DNA of 64,000 nucleotides from Platerodrilus igneus. Its lineage: Eukaryota; Arthropoda; Insecta; Coleoptera; Lycidae. Of this stretch, positions 10,110-22,793 are shown piece by piece; position 1 is the first letter of the stretch; each line of letters begins with the position of its first letter. Position numbers and translations under genes: made by a program. The notes under the pieces are model-generated. The model did no database searches. It was not told the origin of the DNA and saw nothing but the letters and a program-made list of their open reading frames with translations. The stretch spans positions 3,224,001-3,288,000 of the forward strand of contig JARFIW010000139.1 in assembly GCA_036346225.1 (NCBI GenBank). The letters run 5' to 3'.

Positions 10110-10885
10110 GGTAAGGGGTGGTCCGATTCTAAATCTATTTACAGATTTGGATTTTGCATAAAATTCTAGATTAATTTGTTATATTGCGTGGCTAAACAAT
10201 TTATAAGGACGGTTGGAAATCGCTACCAGCAAAAAATCTTAAAATAAGGATAGCTCCCTGGGGGATGATGCTATCTAAAAAAATTCCTAGAGATTCGGGT
10301 AGCTGAAAAAAATCTAATATTAATTGATGCCAAACAAGATATATTTATCTCGAAAGATGAGCTAAACAAGATAGAAAGTATGGTATGACATTAAAAGCGA
10401 GTAGTGGTGCGGTGACGGTATGCTCGCTAAAAGGTATGTATGTAAAACGGTAGGAGGTGTTCCTATTTCAAATCTGTTTACAGATTCGGATTGTGCGTAA
10501 AATTCTAGACTAATTTGACGTATTGCATGGCTAAAAAATTTATGCGGACGGGCAAAAATCGCTACCAGCAAAAAGTCTTAAAATGAGGGTAGCTCCCTGG
10601 GGGATGATACTATCCGAAAAATTCCTAGAAATTCAGGTAGCTAAGAAAATTCTAATATTAATTGATACCAAACAAGGTACATTTATCTCGTGGGTGGAAA
10701 TGGCTAGTCGAAGAAAGCTATTTGGTTCAGAATGTTAGCGGTAAACAAAATCTTACAACTGGGCAGCTCCCTGGGGGATGATGCTATCTAAAAAATTCAT
10801 AGAAATTCAGGTAGCTGAGAAAACTCTAATATTAATTGATACCAAACAATATAGATTTATCTCGCGAGTGGAAATGTGGAGAAAG
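10110..10885 (+). repeat. Tandem, imperfect repeats (three units)
   Basis: The word agctccctgggggatgatgc or a close variant starts at 10252, 10591 and 10765. Each is followed by actatc- or gctatc-like sequence, a ttcctagaaattcaggtagct block and ctaatattaattgatacca. The segment containing gtttacagattcggattgtg is present ahead of the first two. Spacings of 339 and 174 bases show units of unequal length. A related single unit lies at 6515-6600. No coding potential is evident. Confidence 0.75.
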
Positions 10886-11027
10886 ATTTATCTCGCGGGT
10901 GGAAAAAAGGCTCGTGTGACGTAATCAAAATAGTTGATGTGTTGGTGTCCGAGGAAGGAGGAGAGCAAGAAGGAAAATCCATCTCCTCAAACCCTCCTTA
11001 TGGGAATTTACATGTAAATTTGGTCCA

Positions 11028-11098
11028 GATGAGTGAGAAAATGAGGGAAGCTGGAGGAAATGAGGGCTCAGGAGCCCCTAAAACATGCTACTAATGTT
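11028..11098 (+). repeat. 70-base repeat, copy 1
   Basis: The stretch gaagctggaggaaatgaggg and its flanks match 13548-13618 with few differences, in the same orientation. Here it closes a 72-codon open frame (10876-11094) that has no recognisable family. In the other copy it abuts the end of a LINE fragment. Confidence 0.7.
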
Positions 11099-11099
11099 T

Positions 11100-12234
11100 A
11101 TAAATATAAACTTAAATTAAGATAATATCACAAATACTCTTACGGTATTTAAAGTACATAAATTTTTTTCTTTTGCGATATTTTTATTATTGGTAAAAAT
11201 ACCTCATTAGGACTAAGACTTAATTTTACAAAAAAATAATGATTCTCAAAATGAGGTATTATATGTCCACAAAATTGCCGTAATGGTTGTCAAATTCCGA
11301 TGGGTTATAGAAGTTGATTTCATATCACTATAATTTCTATTTCTGGTAAGAAGTGGTAATATCTTGGGAAATTAGATTCTAAAAGTGTTGCTTCTCTAAA
11401 ATCTCAAGAGGTCTCAGCTATTCTTCTTCTAAGATGGTATCTCCAACATATGAAGAGCAAAAAATGACTAGTGGTAATATTTGTGGAGTTTAATCAAAAA
11501 TATAACAATAGTATTTATTGTTACAGTAATATACGCAATAACTAAATTTAATAATGTTGAAAGCGTTAGCCAAAGTATTAATGTGAAGGTTTTTTTTTTC
11601 GATCTATCTGCAAATTTCGGTAATTTTAAATACCATTCAATTGTGCGATACACAACACATTGCTGTTCGTGAGGTCGCGAGAAGTTGATTAGATGTTATG
11701 AAATATAATTATGTATGAATGATTTTTTCTAGTTCTTTAAAATAACCTTTGTTGAATCAATGAAATGTAAACATTACGCATTTATTGCTAAAGAATTTTA
11801 AATTCACTAAGTAAAATTTACTTGTGTGGTTACAATGTGTTCTAGTTTAAAGCGTTGAAAGTCGTAATATGAAATAAAGCTGTAGCACATATGTGATATA
11901 AATTACTGTTGATATAAATCACCCTATTCGATATAAATTAATTATATTGCTTCGTAAATAAATTAATAATTAATGCTTGAATAGTTAACTGTGATGCGTC
12001 GATATTAAGTTAATTAAGAAGGTAGTAGCATCGTAGTTTAGACGTTAGTATTCGTATTGTTAGTGATTAACTGGAAAGAAAGCGTTATGAGAGCTTCTGG
12101 AATTTCATTGTAGCTACAAATTGTTGAAAAGGCTTGAATAATCAGTTTGAAAATAAAGAACTGTTATTATTACAACTAAAGTTTTCGCTACAATAGAGAT
12201 AAGAAAACATCCTGCATTAATGAAAGTGTATGCA
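11100..12234. other. Gene-free stretch
   Basis: AT-rich sequence; small open frames occur on both strands but carry no motifs and overlap each other. Nothing repetitive was recognised. Confidence 0.3.
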
Positions 12235-13450
12235 AATATTCTGCATCTTTAGAAGTCGTAACTCTAAGCTTGAATTGACGTTCCTTTGCAATTCCATATT
12301 CTAAGCCGACTTTTTCAAAGCATTATCACTATTTTTAGCAACACCTCACTTTAACTTTTTGCTACAGTCTGGATTCTTTGTCTTCCTTTACCTTCTGCTT
12401 AATCTCCCCAATCACTTATATTACTACTTCTTTAAGTCTCGAAATATGATGTATTAACCTTTCTGGAAAATCAGACAAGATCGTTTATTTTGCATTGTAG
12501 CACTTTATTTAATGGGTGTGATCTCTATCTCAGATATAACTAAATTAATAACGGCATTTTCTCTCACCTTAAAATATGCCTATCTTACTCTGTAACTGTT
12601 AAGTCATAACAGAATTGCAACAAGACAGTTGTTCTCCCAGAACTGATGTTAAGCGTAATTTTATGTATACAATTTGTAAACTTAGCATTAAAAGGAAGTT
12701 TATATTAACCGTAAAATGTCATCTCAGAAACAAAATCAATAGCAAACAACTCAGAAAGTTTCGATTTTCTTTTTTGCCGCAAATTATACACAAATAAGTA
12801 TGCTTTTTTGGTTTGAATCGGTAATTAATCGCCGCTTTCTTACTAAATTCAAACAACTCAATGCAGCAAATAGAAATTTCGTAGGTATTTGTAAATACTA
12901 AATTGCTACGCTCAAACAATGCTGTAAGTACAGATTACGATTAGATTAGCTATTTTGTTATGGTAAGAGCTCATTAGTGTTTGATCTTATTCAACAATAG
13001 TAACGGATCTAATTGTATTGTGCTAACGTTTAAGGAAGCATCCGTTTCTGCGTCAGCGAAACAAAGAACCGCAACGTCATGAAATTAGGGTTTGAAGATA
13101 AAATTAAATAAACGAAAGTTGTGTTTCATATAACTGAGATTGGCTTAACATTTTAATTAGAAACTTTTGTGAATTTTAATAACATTAAAGAAGCATTGAT
13201 TCAATGAAGTTTTCTAAAAATAAGGAGTTCAAAACAGAATGTGTGTTTCGGTTTTAGTAGCCTTCTGCTAGTAACCGTAAAAACGAGAAATTGAGAAATA
13301 CGAACCTATTGATCTCAAGGATAGCTTGAATTGTGAACAGTAGATACAACGGAGAAAAGCTTGCTCAGTATTTTCGAATAACGGAAACTAGAACATCAAA
13401 TCAACTTTACAGGAGATCTGATGTCAGTTTGATAGAGTGAAATAAAAATT
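12235..13450 (+). repeat. Interspersed repeat IR-1, long copy
   Basis: It matches, with moderate divergence, 51140-52190 in the same orientation and 21247-22604, 43140-44480 and 70-381 in reverse. Shared landmarks are the agggaagtttat-like block, the block around gaagcatccgtttctgcg, the gtaaccg...gaaatt block and the ggagatctgatgtca end. Small frames within it are not conserved between copies, so the family looks noncoding. A LINE 3' fragment begins at its right edge (13455). Confidence 0.75.
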
Positions 13451-13454
13451 AATA

Positions 13455-13547
13455 TCATCATCATTAGGTGTTCAGTCCTACAACTGGTTGGACTCGTACC
13501 TCTATTGTTTTCTATTCTGAACTAATCTACACATTTCTCTGAATATA
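13455..13547 (-). mobile_element. RTE-like LINE 3' end, fragment
   Basis: On the reverse strand it reads EMCRLVQNRKQ followed by a noncoding tail and (TGA)n. This is the same end as the LINE at 33300-33402 (cgtccaaccagttctaggac, then atgatgatgatg). Only the last 90 bases are present, as expected for a 5'-truncated LINE insertion. It joins the 70-base repeat at 13548. Confidence 0.75.
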
Positions 13548-13618
13548 AGATGAGTGAGGAAATGAAGGAAGCTGGAGGAAATGAGGGTCCAGGAGCCCCC
13601 AAAACATGCTACTAACAT
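13548..13618 (+). repeat. 70-base repeat, copy 2
   Basis: Same sequence as 11028-11098 with few changes. It directly follows the LINE fragment, whose reverse-strand frame runs straight into it without a stop, suggesting it was part of, or inserted into, that LINE copy. Confidence 0.7.
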
Positions 13619-14175
13619 TTGTTCAACCTGTAAATAAACTCCACTTAGCATTGTCTTGCGAGTTAAAACCAGAAGATTTTTATGTAAGACTAACATTGTA
13701 CGTTTTCTCGTAGTGCCTAGAGTTCTACATTTGTTCCTGTTTTCAATCTTTTAGGAGATTCTTAGTTGCAATAAGAGGTGAAGAAGATTTTGGTGAAAGA
13801 GGAGTATGCGTGACATGCTAAACATAGGATGTTATGAAAATAAGATAGGGGTGAAAGAAACTGGAAAAATATGCATCGTGCCTCTCAACAAAAGTATCAG
13901 TGTACCGGATCCCACAGTAAGAATTATTACATTGTAGGTAACACTCTGGTGTGAAAACAAAGACAATTGGTCTTTTAAAAAAAGGTTCTAATTCACAACT
14001 GAAGGTAGTGAATAACGTCATAGTAAATACATCCTTTCTAATACATGTGCTTTTGATTTATTTGTAAAAACTTTTGCAGTTCCTTGTAGTACCAGTAACC
14101 AGTATTCTATCTTTGTAAATATGATCCTTAAAAAATCGATGGCTTGGAACTTGGTATATCGCTTATTTAAATATT
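13619..14175. other. Gene-free stretch
   Basis: No coding frame, repeat or RNA gene was recognised. Confidence 0.3.
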
Positions 14176-14183
14176 GGGTGACC

Positions 14184-14453
14184 CCAACATTTGATTTTTA
14201 AATACTCTACCCGAAGGTACCACATTAGCTAGGAAACGAATTTTCTTTTACCTAGAAATTTTGAAATTTGCCGAACCCTTGCTATTCCTAGTACGGCAGG
14301 AATTTTTAACGTGCATGACAACACTCACACACGGGACCTACGTCTTACATTCCATCCGAACGAAAGCGTATTTTTGTGAAAATGGCAAGCGATCCGTGTC
14401 GGGAATTGAACTCGAGATATTGGGATCAGTGATCCAAAGAGTCACGCAATATG
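14184..14453 (-). mobile_element. tRNA-derived SINE
   Basis: Flanked by an 8-base duplication GGGTGACC (14176-14183 and 14454-14461). On the reverse strand it shows the B-box remnant gttcaattcccgacacgg, then the family body (tttcgttcggatgga, the tcccgtgtgtgagtgttgtc-like block, tgccgtactaggaatagcaa) and the tail gtggtaccttcgggtagagt. It matches the SINEs at 49281-49867 and 54781-55380. An internal deletion follows the B box. Confidence 0.8.
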
Positions 14454-14461
14454 GGGTGACC

Positions 14462-15220
14462 GTACAAACCTATAGAAACGAAACATCGATTTTATTAGTT
14501 TCGTTCAGAAAAATTTTTAGTGAATAGGATAACGTAATTGTCAGTTGAGCAACCCGTCGAGTACTTGCCAATAGTCAAATTAACAACACAAAGTTGTAGC
14601 GGCTGGAACCTGTTTAATACTTGCTTGTAACTCTAAATAGTAATTTCATTTTTTAAATTCTAGAACAATTATTTGAAATGATCAAACAACGACACCTCAA
14701 TAAGACGTTCACTCTTGTTCACCTAGTGGGTTCTTTGTTTATGCTGCAGGAGTTATTAAATAACATTAATAACACTGTAAATACATACAGCTTCTCGCTA
14801 ATTGAAGGTTTTTAAATAATATAGCTGAGTGGCCACCGCCAAATTCATGTATACTAAATAAAAACGTTCAACCAATGACTATAGTTTTAGAGGTTCCACA
14901 TCAGGTATATAATAATAAGTATTTACAGTCAGTGTATAATAAGATATTTTCTTAGTAATAAAAAATAACTTGACAACCAAAAGTTAAAAATCACTTACCA
15001 ACACCTTGAGCTCAAAGAAGAAACTTCGTTGACGAAACAATTTGAGACTCCGTAAATGATTTTTTGCACGCGGCAAGTGCTCCAATTAGCATTACGGTAA
15101 ATGATATTGAAATTTATATGAAAGTGGTATTAAGTTGAGTCCGCACCTAATTTTTAATTGAATTAATATCAGTACCACTAAGAACTTGTATGTTGCAGCT
15201 GAAACACAAATAAACGTAAA
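14462..15220. other. Gene-free stretch
   Basis: AT-rich; no open frame with a recognisable motif and no repeat seen. Confidence 0.3.
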
Positions 15221-15415
15221 TCATCATCATTTTGTTTTCGACCTTACTTAAGGTCGGTTTGACGCAGCTCTAACATATTTTCTATTCTGTGCTAATCTAA
15301 AAGTTGTACTTACCCTTCACAACATAAATTTCTAATAATTTGACCAATATAGCTTGGTCTAGGTCTTCCTATACTCTTCTATCTTTTCCTATCTACCTGG
15401 CTCTACATAGATATT
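15221..15415 (-). mobile_element. RTE-like LINE 3' end, fragment
   Basis: The reverse strand starts with a basic V-G-R-P-R-P-S-Y-I segment, then RLAQNRKYVRA and a short tail ending in (ATG)n at 15221-15230. The basic GRPR block followed by an R-L-A-x-x-R-x-x-x-R block is the C-terminal arrangement also seen in the larger LINE at 32175-32340, but this belongs to a different subfamily. Confidence 0.65.
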
Positions 15416-15640
15416 AGCAGCCTGATGGCTGTTAAAGAACCCCAACATGCTTACATGATTCCCATTTATAAGGAAATAAAATATTACCGGGTTATCCCAT
15501 CCAAAAAAGGAAAAATGTTAAATTATATGTTATGGTAAGGCTTAAGCAACGAATTGCTGCCAACATGCCAGACCGCTAACTAATTGTGAGTTATCTCATG
15601 GTGACATTTAGTTAACTGATTTTTATTTGTTTTTTTTTTG

Positions 15641-15815
15641 TTTTGTTTTCGAACTTACTTAAGGTCTGTTTGACGCAGCTCTAAATTCTTTTCTGTTCTG
15701 AGTTAGTCTAAAAAGGTCTACATAACCTTCACAACCTAAATCTCTAATAACTTGACTAATTAATATAGCTTTGTCTAAGTCTTCCTACTCTATTTTTATT
15801 TGGTAGTCTATAATC
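15641..15815 (-). mobile_element. RTE-like LINE 3' end, second fragment of the same subfamily
   Basis: It shares the tail word gacgcagctctaa (15671-15683 and 15262-15274) and the caacctaaatctctaataac block with 15221-15415, again reverse strand and 5' truncated. Here the 3' end is a T/G-rich tract on the + strand rather than ATG repeats. Confidence 0.6.
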
Positions 15816-17662
15816 TAAGACCTAAATAGCCCCTCATGTCTTAACTAGTGCCCTATCATTCTATCTCTCTCATAACATTCGAAAATTTTTATCTACAATC
15901 AGGAAATATTATACATTAGGGGATCATAAGCGCCCCAGTACGGCAACAATCTATTATCGAATATGCATCCATAGGCTATTATAAAGATTACTGTTACAAG
16001 AACTGTGACAATTGCACAATAATACTAGTGACAACGTTGTATAAGTATAAGACAATTTAACAACCGCTGTGTAGATATAAGGCTCGATAGAACTAATTTA
16101 AACTAAATAACACAAATATAGAAGTTTACCATTAAATAGTTTGTGTTTAACATTAGTTCAATAGGGTAGTTGTTGTTACTGTACAAGTTGAAATAATAAC
16201 AACAGCAACAAAACTGAAAGATCAAAGAAATATTAATCAAACACTCATTGTTTTAAAAAAATTATATATTGAATGAGATTCTTCAGTAAAATTTAAAAAG
16301 TGATAAGAGAGAAGTGTTGTTTGTAGTCCTAAAAACATCAAAATTCGAAAAAAAAATTTTGATGCAAAGGTGACAATAATTTCAAATAAGGACATTGTTT
16401 TTAATTCTAAAAATTTTTTTGAATAAACTGTTTTGATCAACTCGAAGCTAAGAGTACCTTACTGTGTATCAAAATTTCTATTTTTTGTTCACCCATGTAC
16501 ACTGTTTGTCAAACTAGAATTTCAGTTTAAAGTTCTACGCAATGCAACAACTTTTATTTAGAACAAAAATTTCTAATAAGTGGATAACGAATAATCTTCC
16601 CATATGATGTAGACTTTATGCGTGATCTTGTATAGTGCTTCCAAAATTGAGTTGTATACAAGCATTTATATACTGTGCACATTTATTCATTTACAATGCA
16701 ACATACGATTGCCTTTAAACAAGTCAAGAACTGCTTGGTGAGAGGATGGACATGTGCAACGTGAAAAAATTTGACGAATAATTTATGTATAATAAAATCA
16801 CTCGATAAACTCATTAAAAGTTAGAACATGTTATTGAATTATTATTGAATAATATATGTGCTCCCTGTGCGCATCTTTACTGAGTGGAGGTACAGTAACG
16901 ATTGATGGTAGCAGGTAGGCGGCATAAAATGGAATATCAACTGACTGATATTATTCTTCAACTAAGGTTGTGCCTTGTATTGCAAATTGTGAGGTGTCCG
17001 ATTCCATCTCAAATAAACATTAAGTAAGCTGTTGTTGATAATTTAACCGTGAAAATACAAGCAATGCGAAGAAAGTTGTCCTTGATACAAATCCGACAGA
17101 GGAAGGATGTTGTATCGACAAACTTCTCCAAGTGATATTTGCCCGATCCTAGTATGAGATAATGTAAAAATCTTTCTTCATATTTCAGAATACAGAAGTT
17201 CACAAACGTCAAGACGTTGTTGACCTACGACGCACAACAGGTTGCTACTAAACAAAAATTTACAAATTCTTTGGGGAGAGTGGCGGTACCGTTTCTACAA
17301 ACCACCGTTTTGATATCTCTGTACTTTGATAAGGGCAAGTGCGCAAACGTCTGGACTTGAGCATATTTGCGCACCTACGATTCACAAACCCTTGTTACTA
17401 AAAAAAATTTCTTTGGTAGGGGCTACCGTTTTCATACTCCATCATGTTACATCTCTATGTCTAAGCCATTTATTGTGGCATCACATACTTCAGTGCTAGA
17501 TATTAAAACGACGTTACGTTACGGTTTGCTCCGAAGGGATGAGAAACCCTTAAAATTCAATTTTTATGGTGCATCGGCTAACTACAGTGGTGCGGGAGTA
17601 GGTTCCTATGGAAAAACTGATAAAAATAATATGAATCAAATATGTAAAATGGTTGAAATATA
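15816..17662. other. Gene-free stretch
   Basis: Long AT-rich interval. The 98-codon frame at 17367-17663 has no recognisable motif and a near-repeat of its first part lies just upstream (17222-17300), so it is more likely repeat sequence than a gene. Confidence 0.3.
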
Positions 17663-17806
17663 ATACTATATTATACAACGAGGCTATAATGAAGACTATT
17701 ATTCCCGAGGATGAAAGTTGCTACACGAACGAGCGAAGCGAGCGAGTGTAGTAATCATCCAAGGGAATAGTACTTTTCATTATAGCGAGTTGTATACTAT
17801 ACTTTA
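17663..17806. repeat. 140-base imperfect palindrome (MITE-like)
   Basis: The left arm gaggctataatgaagactat, a ttcccgaggatga block and tgctacac face their inverse, gtgtagtaatcatcc, agggaatagtacttttcatt and atagcgagttgta. The centre is gagcgaagcgagcg. Several one- and two-base mismatches occur per arm. It would fold into a long hairpin. No terminal duplication is obvious. Confidence 0.75.
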
Positions 17807-20800
17807 TCTACAATTAACTATCAATATAAGAGAGCATAATTTATATAACTTGACTTTCCAAATTATCGAAATTCTACAATAAATTAGCGAAAACTAACAC
17901 GGCTAGTTATTTGTGTTATTGTACTGAGACATAGTATTTGAAATTTGGCATTTGACGCTTGTGTTAAATTTCAAAAGTATTGGAATTTAATAATATTATT
18001 TTCCAGTTGGTCTGTAAGAGGGAGATAAGAGCCAATATTCCCTCTGCTCTTCATTATTCCCTAGCGTGATTAATATATAGCATTATACTATAAAAACCAC
18101 AGGTGTAATACGAATATTATATATTAGTTGTAGATATAATTACTTTACGAATACCATTTACCTTCAAAAATTTTACTAGTTGTGAAAACTAAGGCGTAAA
18201 CCGTTTTGTCTCAGCACTCCTTTGATATTTTGCCTACCTGGTTATTCCACATGTCTCCGTGTTTTCGGTTTTCTTAAATTTCGTCACCTCATACACTACC
18301 TTTATCTGCCATACTTTAAGAATAATAGTTAACCTTTTTCGAATTAAAGAAATTTTTAAAATAAAGGTCTCTCCCAAAATACGACTTCATCATTGAGGTA
18401 GCTTGATATTTTTCCCCAAGCTCACTGTTACCTATCTTATAAATAATTCCAAACAAAAATTCATCTGAGCCTGTAATGCAACCTACCCGAGAACGAGTGA
18501 ACGTCCTCTATTGACAATACCTGGCTTCATGATCTAGTAGTCTAGTAGTAGTGATTCATGATCCCTACGTTGTGTGATCTACACATAATTGAAATATATA
18601 TCGTGAGATAGCGTTGAGGTGGAAAAATTTGCAATAAAACTACAGCATTTAACGACCCAACTTTGAATACAATACGATAACCTCTACATTAAGTTATCAG
18701 CAATTAAACATTGATTACATGTAGAGTAAATAGTGTCAAACCTAACCTGGGTTAACGTTGAGGAAAGAGTACGTCAGAGAAAACTTCGACAACCCTGTGC
18801 TTCTAACTGCATAAATATACCTCTCAGATGATGGGGTGGCGAGCAAGCACCCTGTATACTTTTAATATAAAGAGATGCCAACTGTTACCCAGACATTCTA
18901 CATATGACAACTGATGAAGAGTTGTGTAGTCCAGCTAATCTTTTCTGGAAGGTGCCGAGGACGGCTGAGCAATGACTATCCGGCTAAAGTTGAAGAGGAA
19001 GAACGCCAAGAGGGTAGGTCCTTGACTACCAATGTTTACCCCGCACGAACATAAAGTGTTAGTCAATCCATCAAGACTCAATCACATTCGTGTACATTTG
19101 AACCTAATAGTTTCTAGCTGCGTCACCAATATGGTTCGCAATGACAAACCTATGAATATGAAGTTGAAACATAAACTTATTCTATAATGGTACTAAACAA
19201 AGGTACTTATAGATTGAATCGACTCTACAACATAATCATAATGCAAACGCGTATATAATGTGGTCGTAGCAGAGGCTCGTTATAATTGTTTTGTAACAGA
19301 ACTAATTAAATTTCAATATTAGTTACCAATAGAATAATAAGCTAAGAAAATCAGGTTACGTACAAAATAACTTAAGGTTAGGTTTCAAATCAAGACATGA
19401 ACTATTCAGTTGTAAACGCTCAACTAAGGGCTGAAATAAAACAATTATATAATCGTAACGGACTATTAGAATTTGGACACACAAATATACAATATCTTTG
19501 TAACAAATACATACATTGTTTAACAGAATACAAGCCCAAATTACAGGCTCTAAATTTATATAAATGCAAGTTAACAGAACATATTTATTCTGGTTAGCAA
19601 ATTTTAAGAATTATTTATTATAGTAGATGATTGCATCAGCTAAATAAATGTGTACTTAAAAATTAAACACAAATCAATTGGATTAAATTGCTAACAAAAT
19701 ATACATATAGCAACTTCATCGATACATCAGCTAACTCAAAACAGATGGAATCATATTAAATAAGTACTAAAACTTCCGATACAATCAGATAACTTAAAAG
19801 TAGAATACAAGTCAAAGAATTACCTTATAAATTTGCAATTTTGCTTTTTGTACCTTTTCTTTTGAGATGCCAAGAACAAAGTGAAACAACGGTTAAAACT
19901 ACTCAACAGACCAGACAAACTCCCTCTTTCCCACCCCTACAACGGTTTATTTCAATGTCACTTCCGAGTGCATTTGGAAACCTGTAAGTAGCTACTGTGT
20001 TGTTCAAAACACCTTGGAATATCGAAGTGTACACTATCATATTTGCTATAATTATCTACAATCAAAGTCGACTAGAAAATTCTCCGGATCACTAGAAGCC
20101 TAAACTCTATTAACAGTAATTCCAGAATTGTACATGCATTAACCTAAGAAAAAACAAACTTAATATAACCTCCAACTGACAAGGTATTAGTAACAGAACT
20201 CCTTAAAAAAACATTCATCCGCAAATGCTACTACAGTTTCATTGTTTTAGTTTTTTAGATTGTGTTATATGACATTTTAAATACCATTTATTTAGAAATG
20301 CTTTTTAACAACAACACATAGAAGACGTAATGCAATACCAGCTACTACTTTCGCCATTCCGATGTCCATTAAAAATACTAAATTTATACACAGAAATTTA
20401 CAAACAAATACGCCCCACAATTAAAGCCTGCGTTTAATATATTACGCACATCTTTCTTAACGTTTCAAAAATTTCAAACTTTCTTCTGAATAGTATTATA
20501 CTTAAATGTAAACAAACTAATTCCGTCGTTTACGTACCAATTACAATTTATATTCACAAGTACACGTGTTCATATGTATAAAAGTGAATGAAAAGGACCT
20601 TTTTACTTCCTCCGCATGCTAAGTCGCCAATTCCAGCTATTTAACTTCTAACGTTTAGTTGCAGAGTGAAAACCTACTTAAAGTCCTTTTGATGTACCAG
20701 CGACGCGATTTACATTCCATGCATAACCCGCGTGCTTAAACTTTCCGGCCCGATCATTCAGCAAAGCTAAAAACAGCTTAATATCGGCCACCTACACGCC

Positions 20801-21246
20801 TCCACTGTTACTAAGCCATTATTTCGTTCTCAACTTACCGATTCCAAACCTATTCGTTATATGCCATTTTCCCTTACTAAAATTCCGCTCTCATACTTTG
20901 TGGTTCTAAAGTTGTCTTACGGTCAAGTTTAATGTCGTCATCTGTGTGAACGATCATTGTTCCAAGTTTTACAGTTAATACTGAAAGCTGGCCATTCGCA
21001 TTATATTTTATGCGTTTTATGAGAATTTATGTGAATTTATACAAATATTATTGTGAAGAAAGATTTTCCCGGTTTTATATTGGTCATTTTTGTTGTCCTA
21101 ATTTAATGTAATATTGAAATAACATCATTATAAAATGCAAACTACCCAAGATTTCGTGATAGAGCTCATTGAATTAACTGAAATTATATCAGTTTATTTC
21201 TACAACCGAATGTGTACTTAAGTAACGCGCGTGTGTTACAAGATAT
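17807..21246. other. Gene-free stretch
   Basis: More than 3 kb without a supported feature. Short open frames (for example 19397-19597) have no family resemblance. Neither LTR, TIR nor tandem repeats were recognised. Confidence 0.3.
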
Positions 21247-22604
21247 TCGCTTTAACAATTTTACTCGTATAAAAGGCTTTCTTTTGGGAAAGCGAATACT
21301 TTTGTTTTGCTTAATATCAGAAAGCTTTATTTTACCTGTGACGCAACGAAATGTAAGAATCTACGTAATCTTTCTTAAAATTTGAGCAAATATACTTTTA
21401 AGTTTTTTGACGACTTAACGACTTAGCTTGAAGTCGCTGTATTAAAAGTTTGGAATTTATTAGGAGTAGGTACCTATATTGAAAACCCGAGTTTTCGAAT
21501 TTACGGTTTTAGTATCGAAAGAAGTTTACGAATACAATTAAGATTTTTGTGCATTTGAATCTCTAAAAGTTCACCCACCTTTATTAAAATGTATCATGGA
21601 ACAAAGTTTATAATATTCATTTCTATTTCTTTCCAGTAAAGTGAGATCAGATCCCCCTCTAAAGTTAAGTTAATATTCTAATTTCCGCTCCTCGAAAATG
21701 CGGAAAAAGTTTTTTCTCGGTTATATCCATGGTTTACAATTCAAACAATCCTTGAGGTCCATAGTTTCGCATTTCTGAAATTCACCATTTTGCGATTACT
21801 AGTAAAAGCCTTTATAAAACGAAACTCACATTCTGTTTTAAACATGCTATTTTCGAGAAAATTTTACTGAATTAATCTCTTTGTAATGTTACAAAAATTT
21901 TTAAAAGTTTCCTACAAAATTATTAAGCCAATTTGCAATTATATGAAACTCAACATTCGTTTTGTAATTGTATTTTCAAACCTTAATTTCATAGCAGATT
22001 GGGGTTCTTTGTCTCGCTGTCGCCTAAACGGATGCTTCCTCAAACGTTAGAGTACAATACAATTAGATTCGTTACTATTGTTAAACAAGATCAAACACCG
22101 TGAGCTCTTACCATAACGACATAGATAAATTAATCATAATTTGCATTTAGAATATTGCTAGTCGTAGCAATTTAATATTTACAAAAGCTTACAAAATTTA
22201 TTCTCCTTGCTGCTTTGGATTGTTCAAATTTAGAACAAAAGCGGCGATTGATTACTGATTGAAAGCTGAAAATCATATTTATTTGTGTACATTTTGCGGC
22301 AAAGAAACAAATTGAAACATTTTGAAATTGTTTACGATTTATTTTGTTTCTGAGATATACGTTTATATTTCGCATAAACTTCCCTTTAATGGTAAGTTCA
22401 AATAAGACCAGTAGTTTACTATATTTTGTATACTTAAAGTTATGTTTAACATCGGAGATTTGTTTTAACATAAATATCTCAGCTCTCAGAAACCCGAGTA
22501 AAATAGTCACACAAGGGTAGGCTGAAATGCTTGTAGAACTTGGACACAAACAAATGGCAAAAGCGGACAAAAATTAAATCAAAGTAAAATTCTTAAGGTA
22601 TAAA
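21247..22604 (-). repeat. Interspersed repeat IR-1, long copy, left part
   Basis: Reverse-orientation copy of 12235-13450 and 51140-52190 plus 55560-55885, and parallel to 43140-44480. Landmarks are aaggctttcttttgggaaag, gaaaacccgagttttcg, acaaagtttataatattcat, gtgagatcagatcccc, aaacggatgcttcctc and the cattttgcggcaaag block. It stops exactly at the TAAA duplication of the gypsy insertion; its continuation appears at 29140-29330. Confidence 0.75.
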
Positions 22605-22793
22605 TGAAAACTTCCACTTAAAAACCGGTTGTAAGAAATAAAACGAGCACTCTCAAGAAAGGTATATTTTCAACTAAACTTTACAGCGGTGTTCTTAGTT
22701 TATTCTATATCCCAAGGGTAGTCCGGCTGCTACCTGCCTCGCTTGCCTCCCGTCTTGTGTGAGATGTCACGGCCGTGCATGATGTCGTTTCCA
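22605..22793 (-). repeat. 3' LTR of the gypsy element
   Basis: Short LTR beginning tgaaaacttccacttaaaaa and ending catgatgtcgtttcca on the + strand. It matches 28207-28397 throughout. Confidence 0.9.

Noticed and set aside
10876..11094. 72-codon open frame as a gene
   Set aside because: Its second half is the 70-base repeat, and its first half is the end of the tandem-repeat region.
17367..17663. 98-codon open frame as a gene
   Set aside because: No motif, and part of it resembles sequence just upstream, which suggests repeat sequence.
22172..22570. 132-codon reverse-strand frame in IR-1
   Set aside because: Other IR-1 copies do not keep the frame, so it is not a conserved gene.
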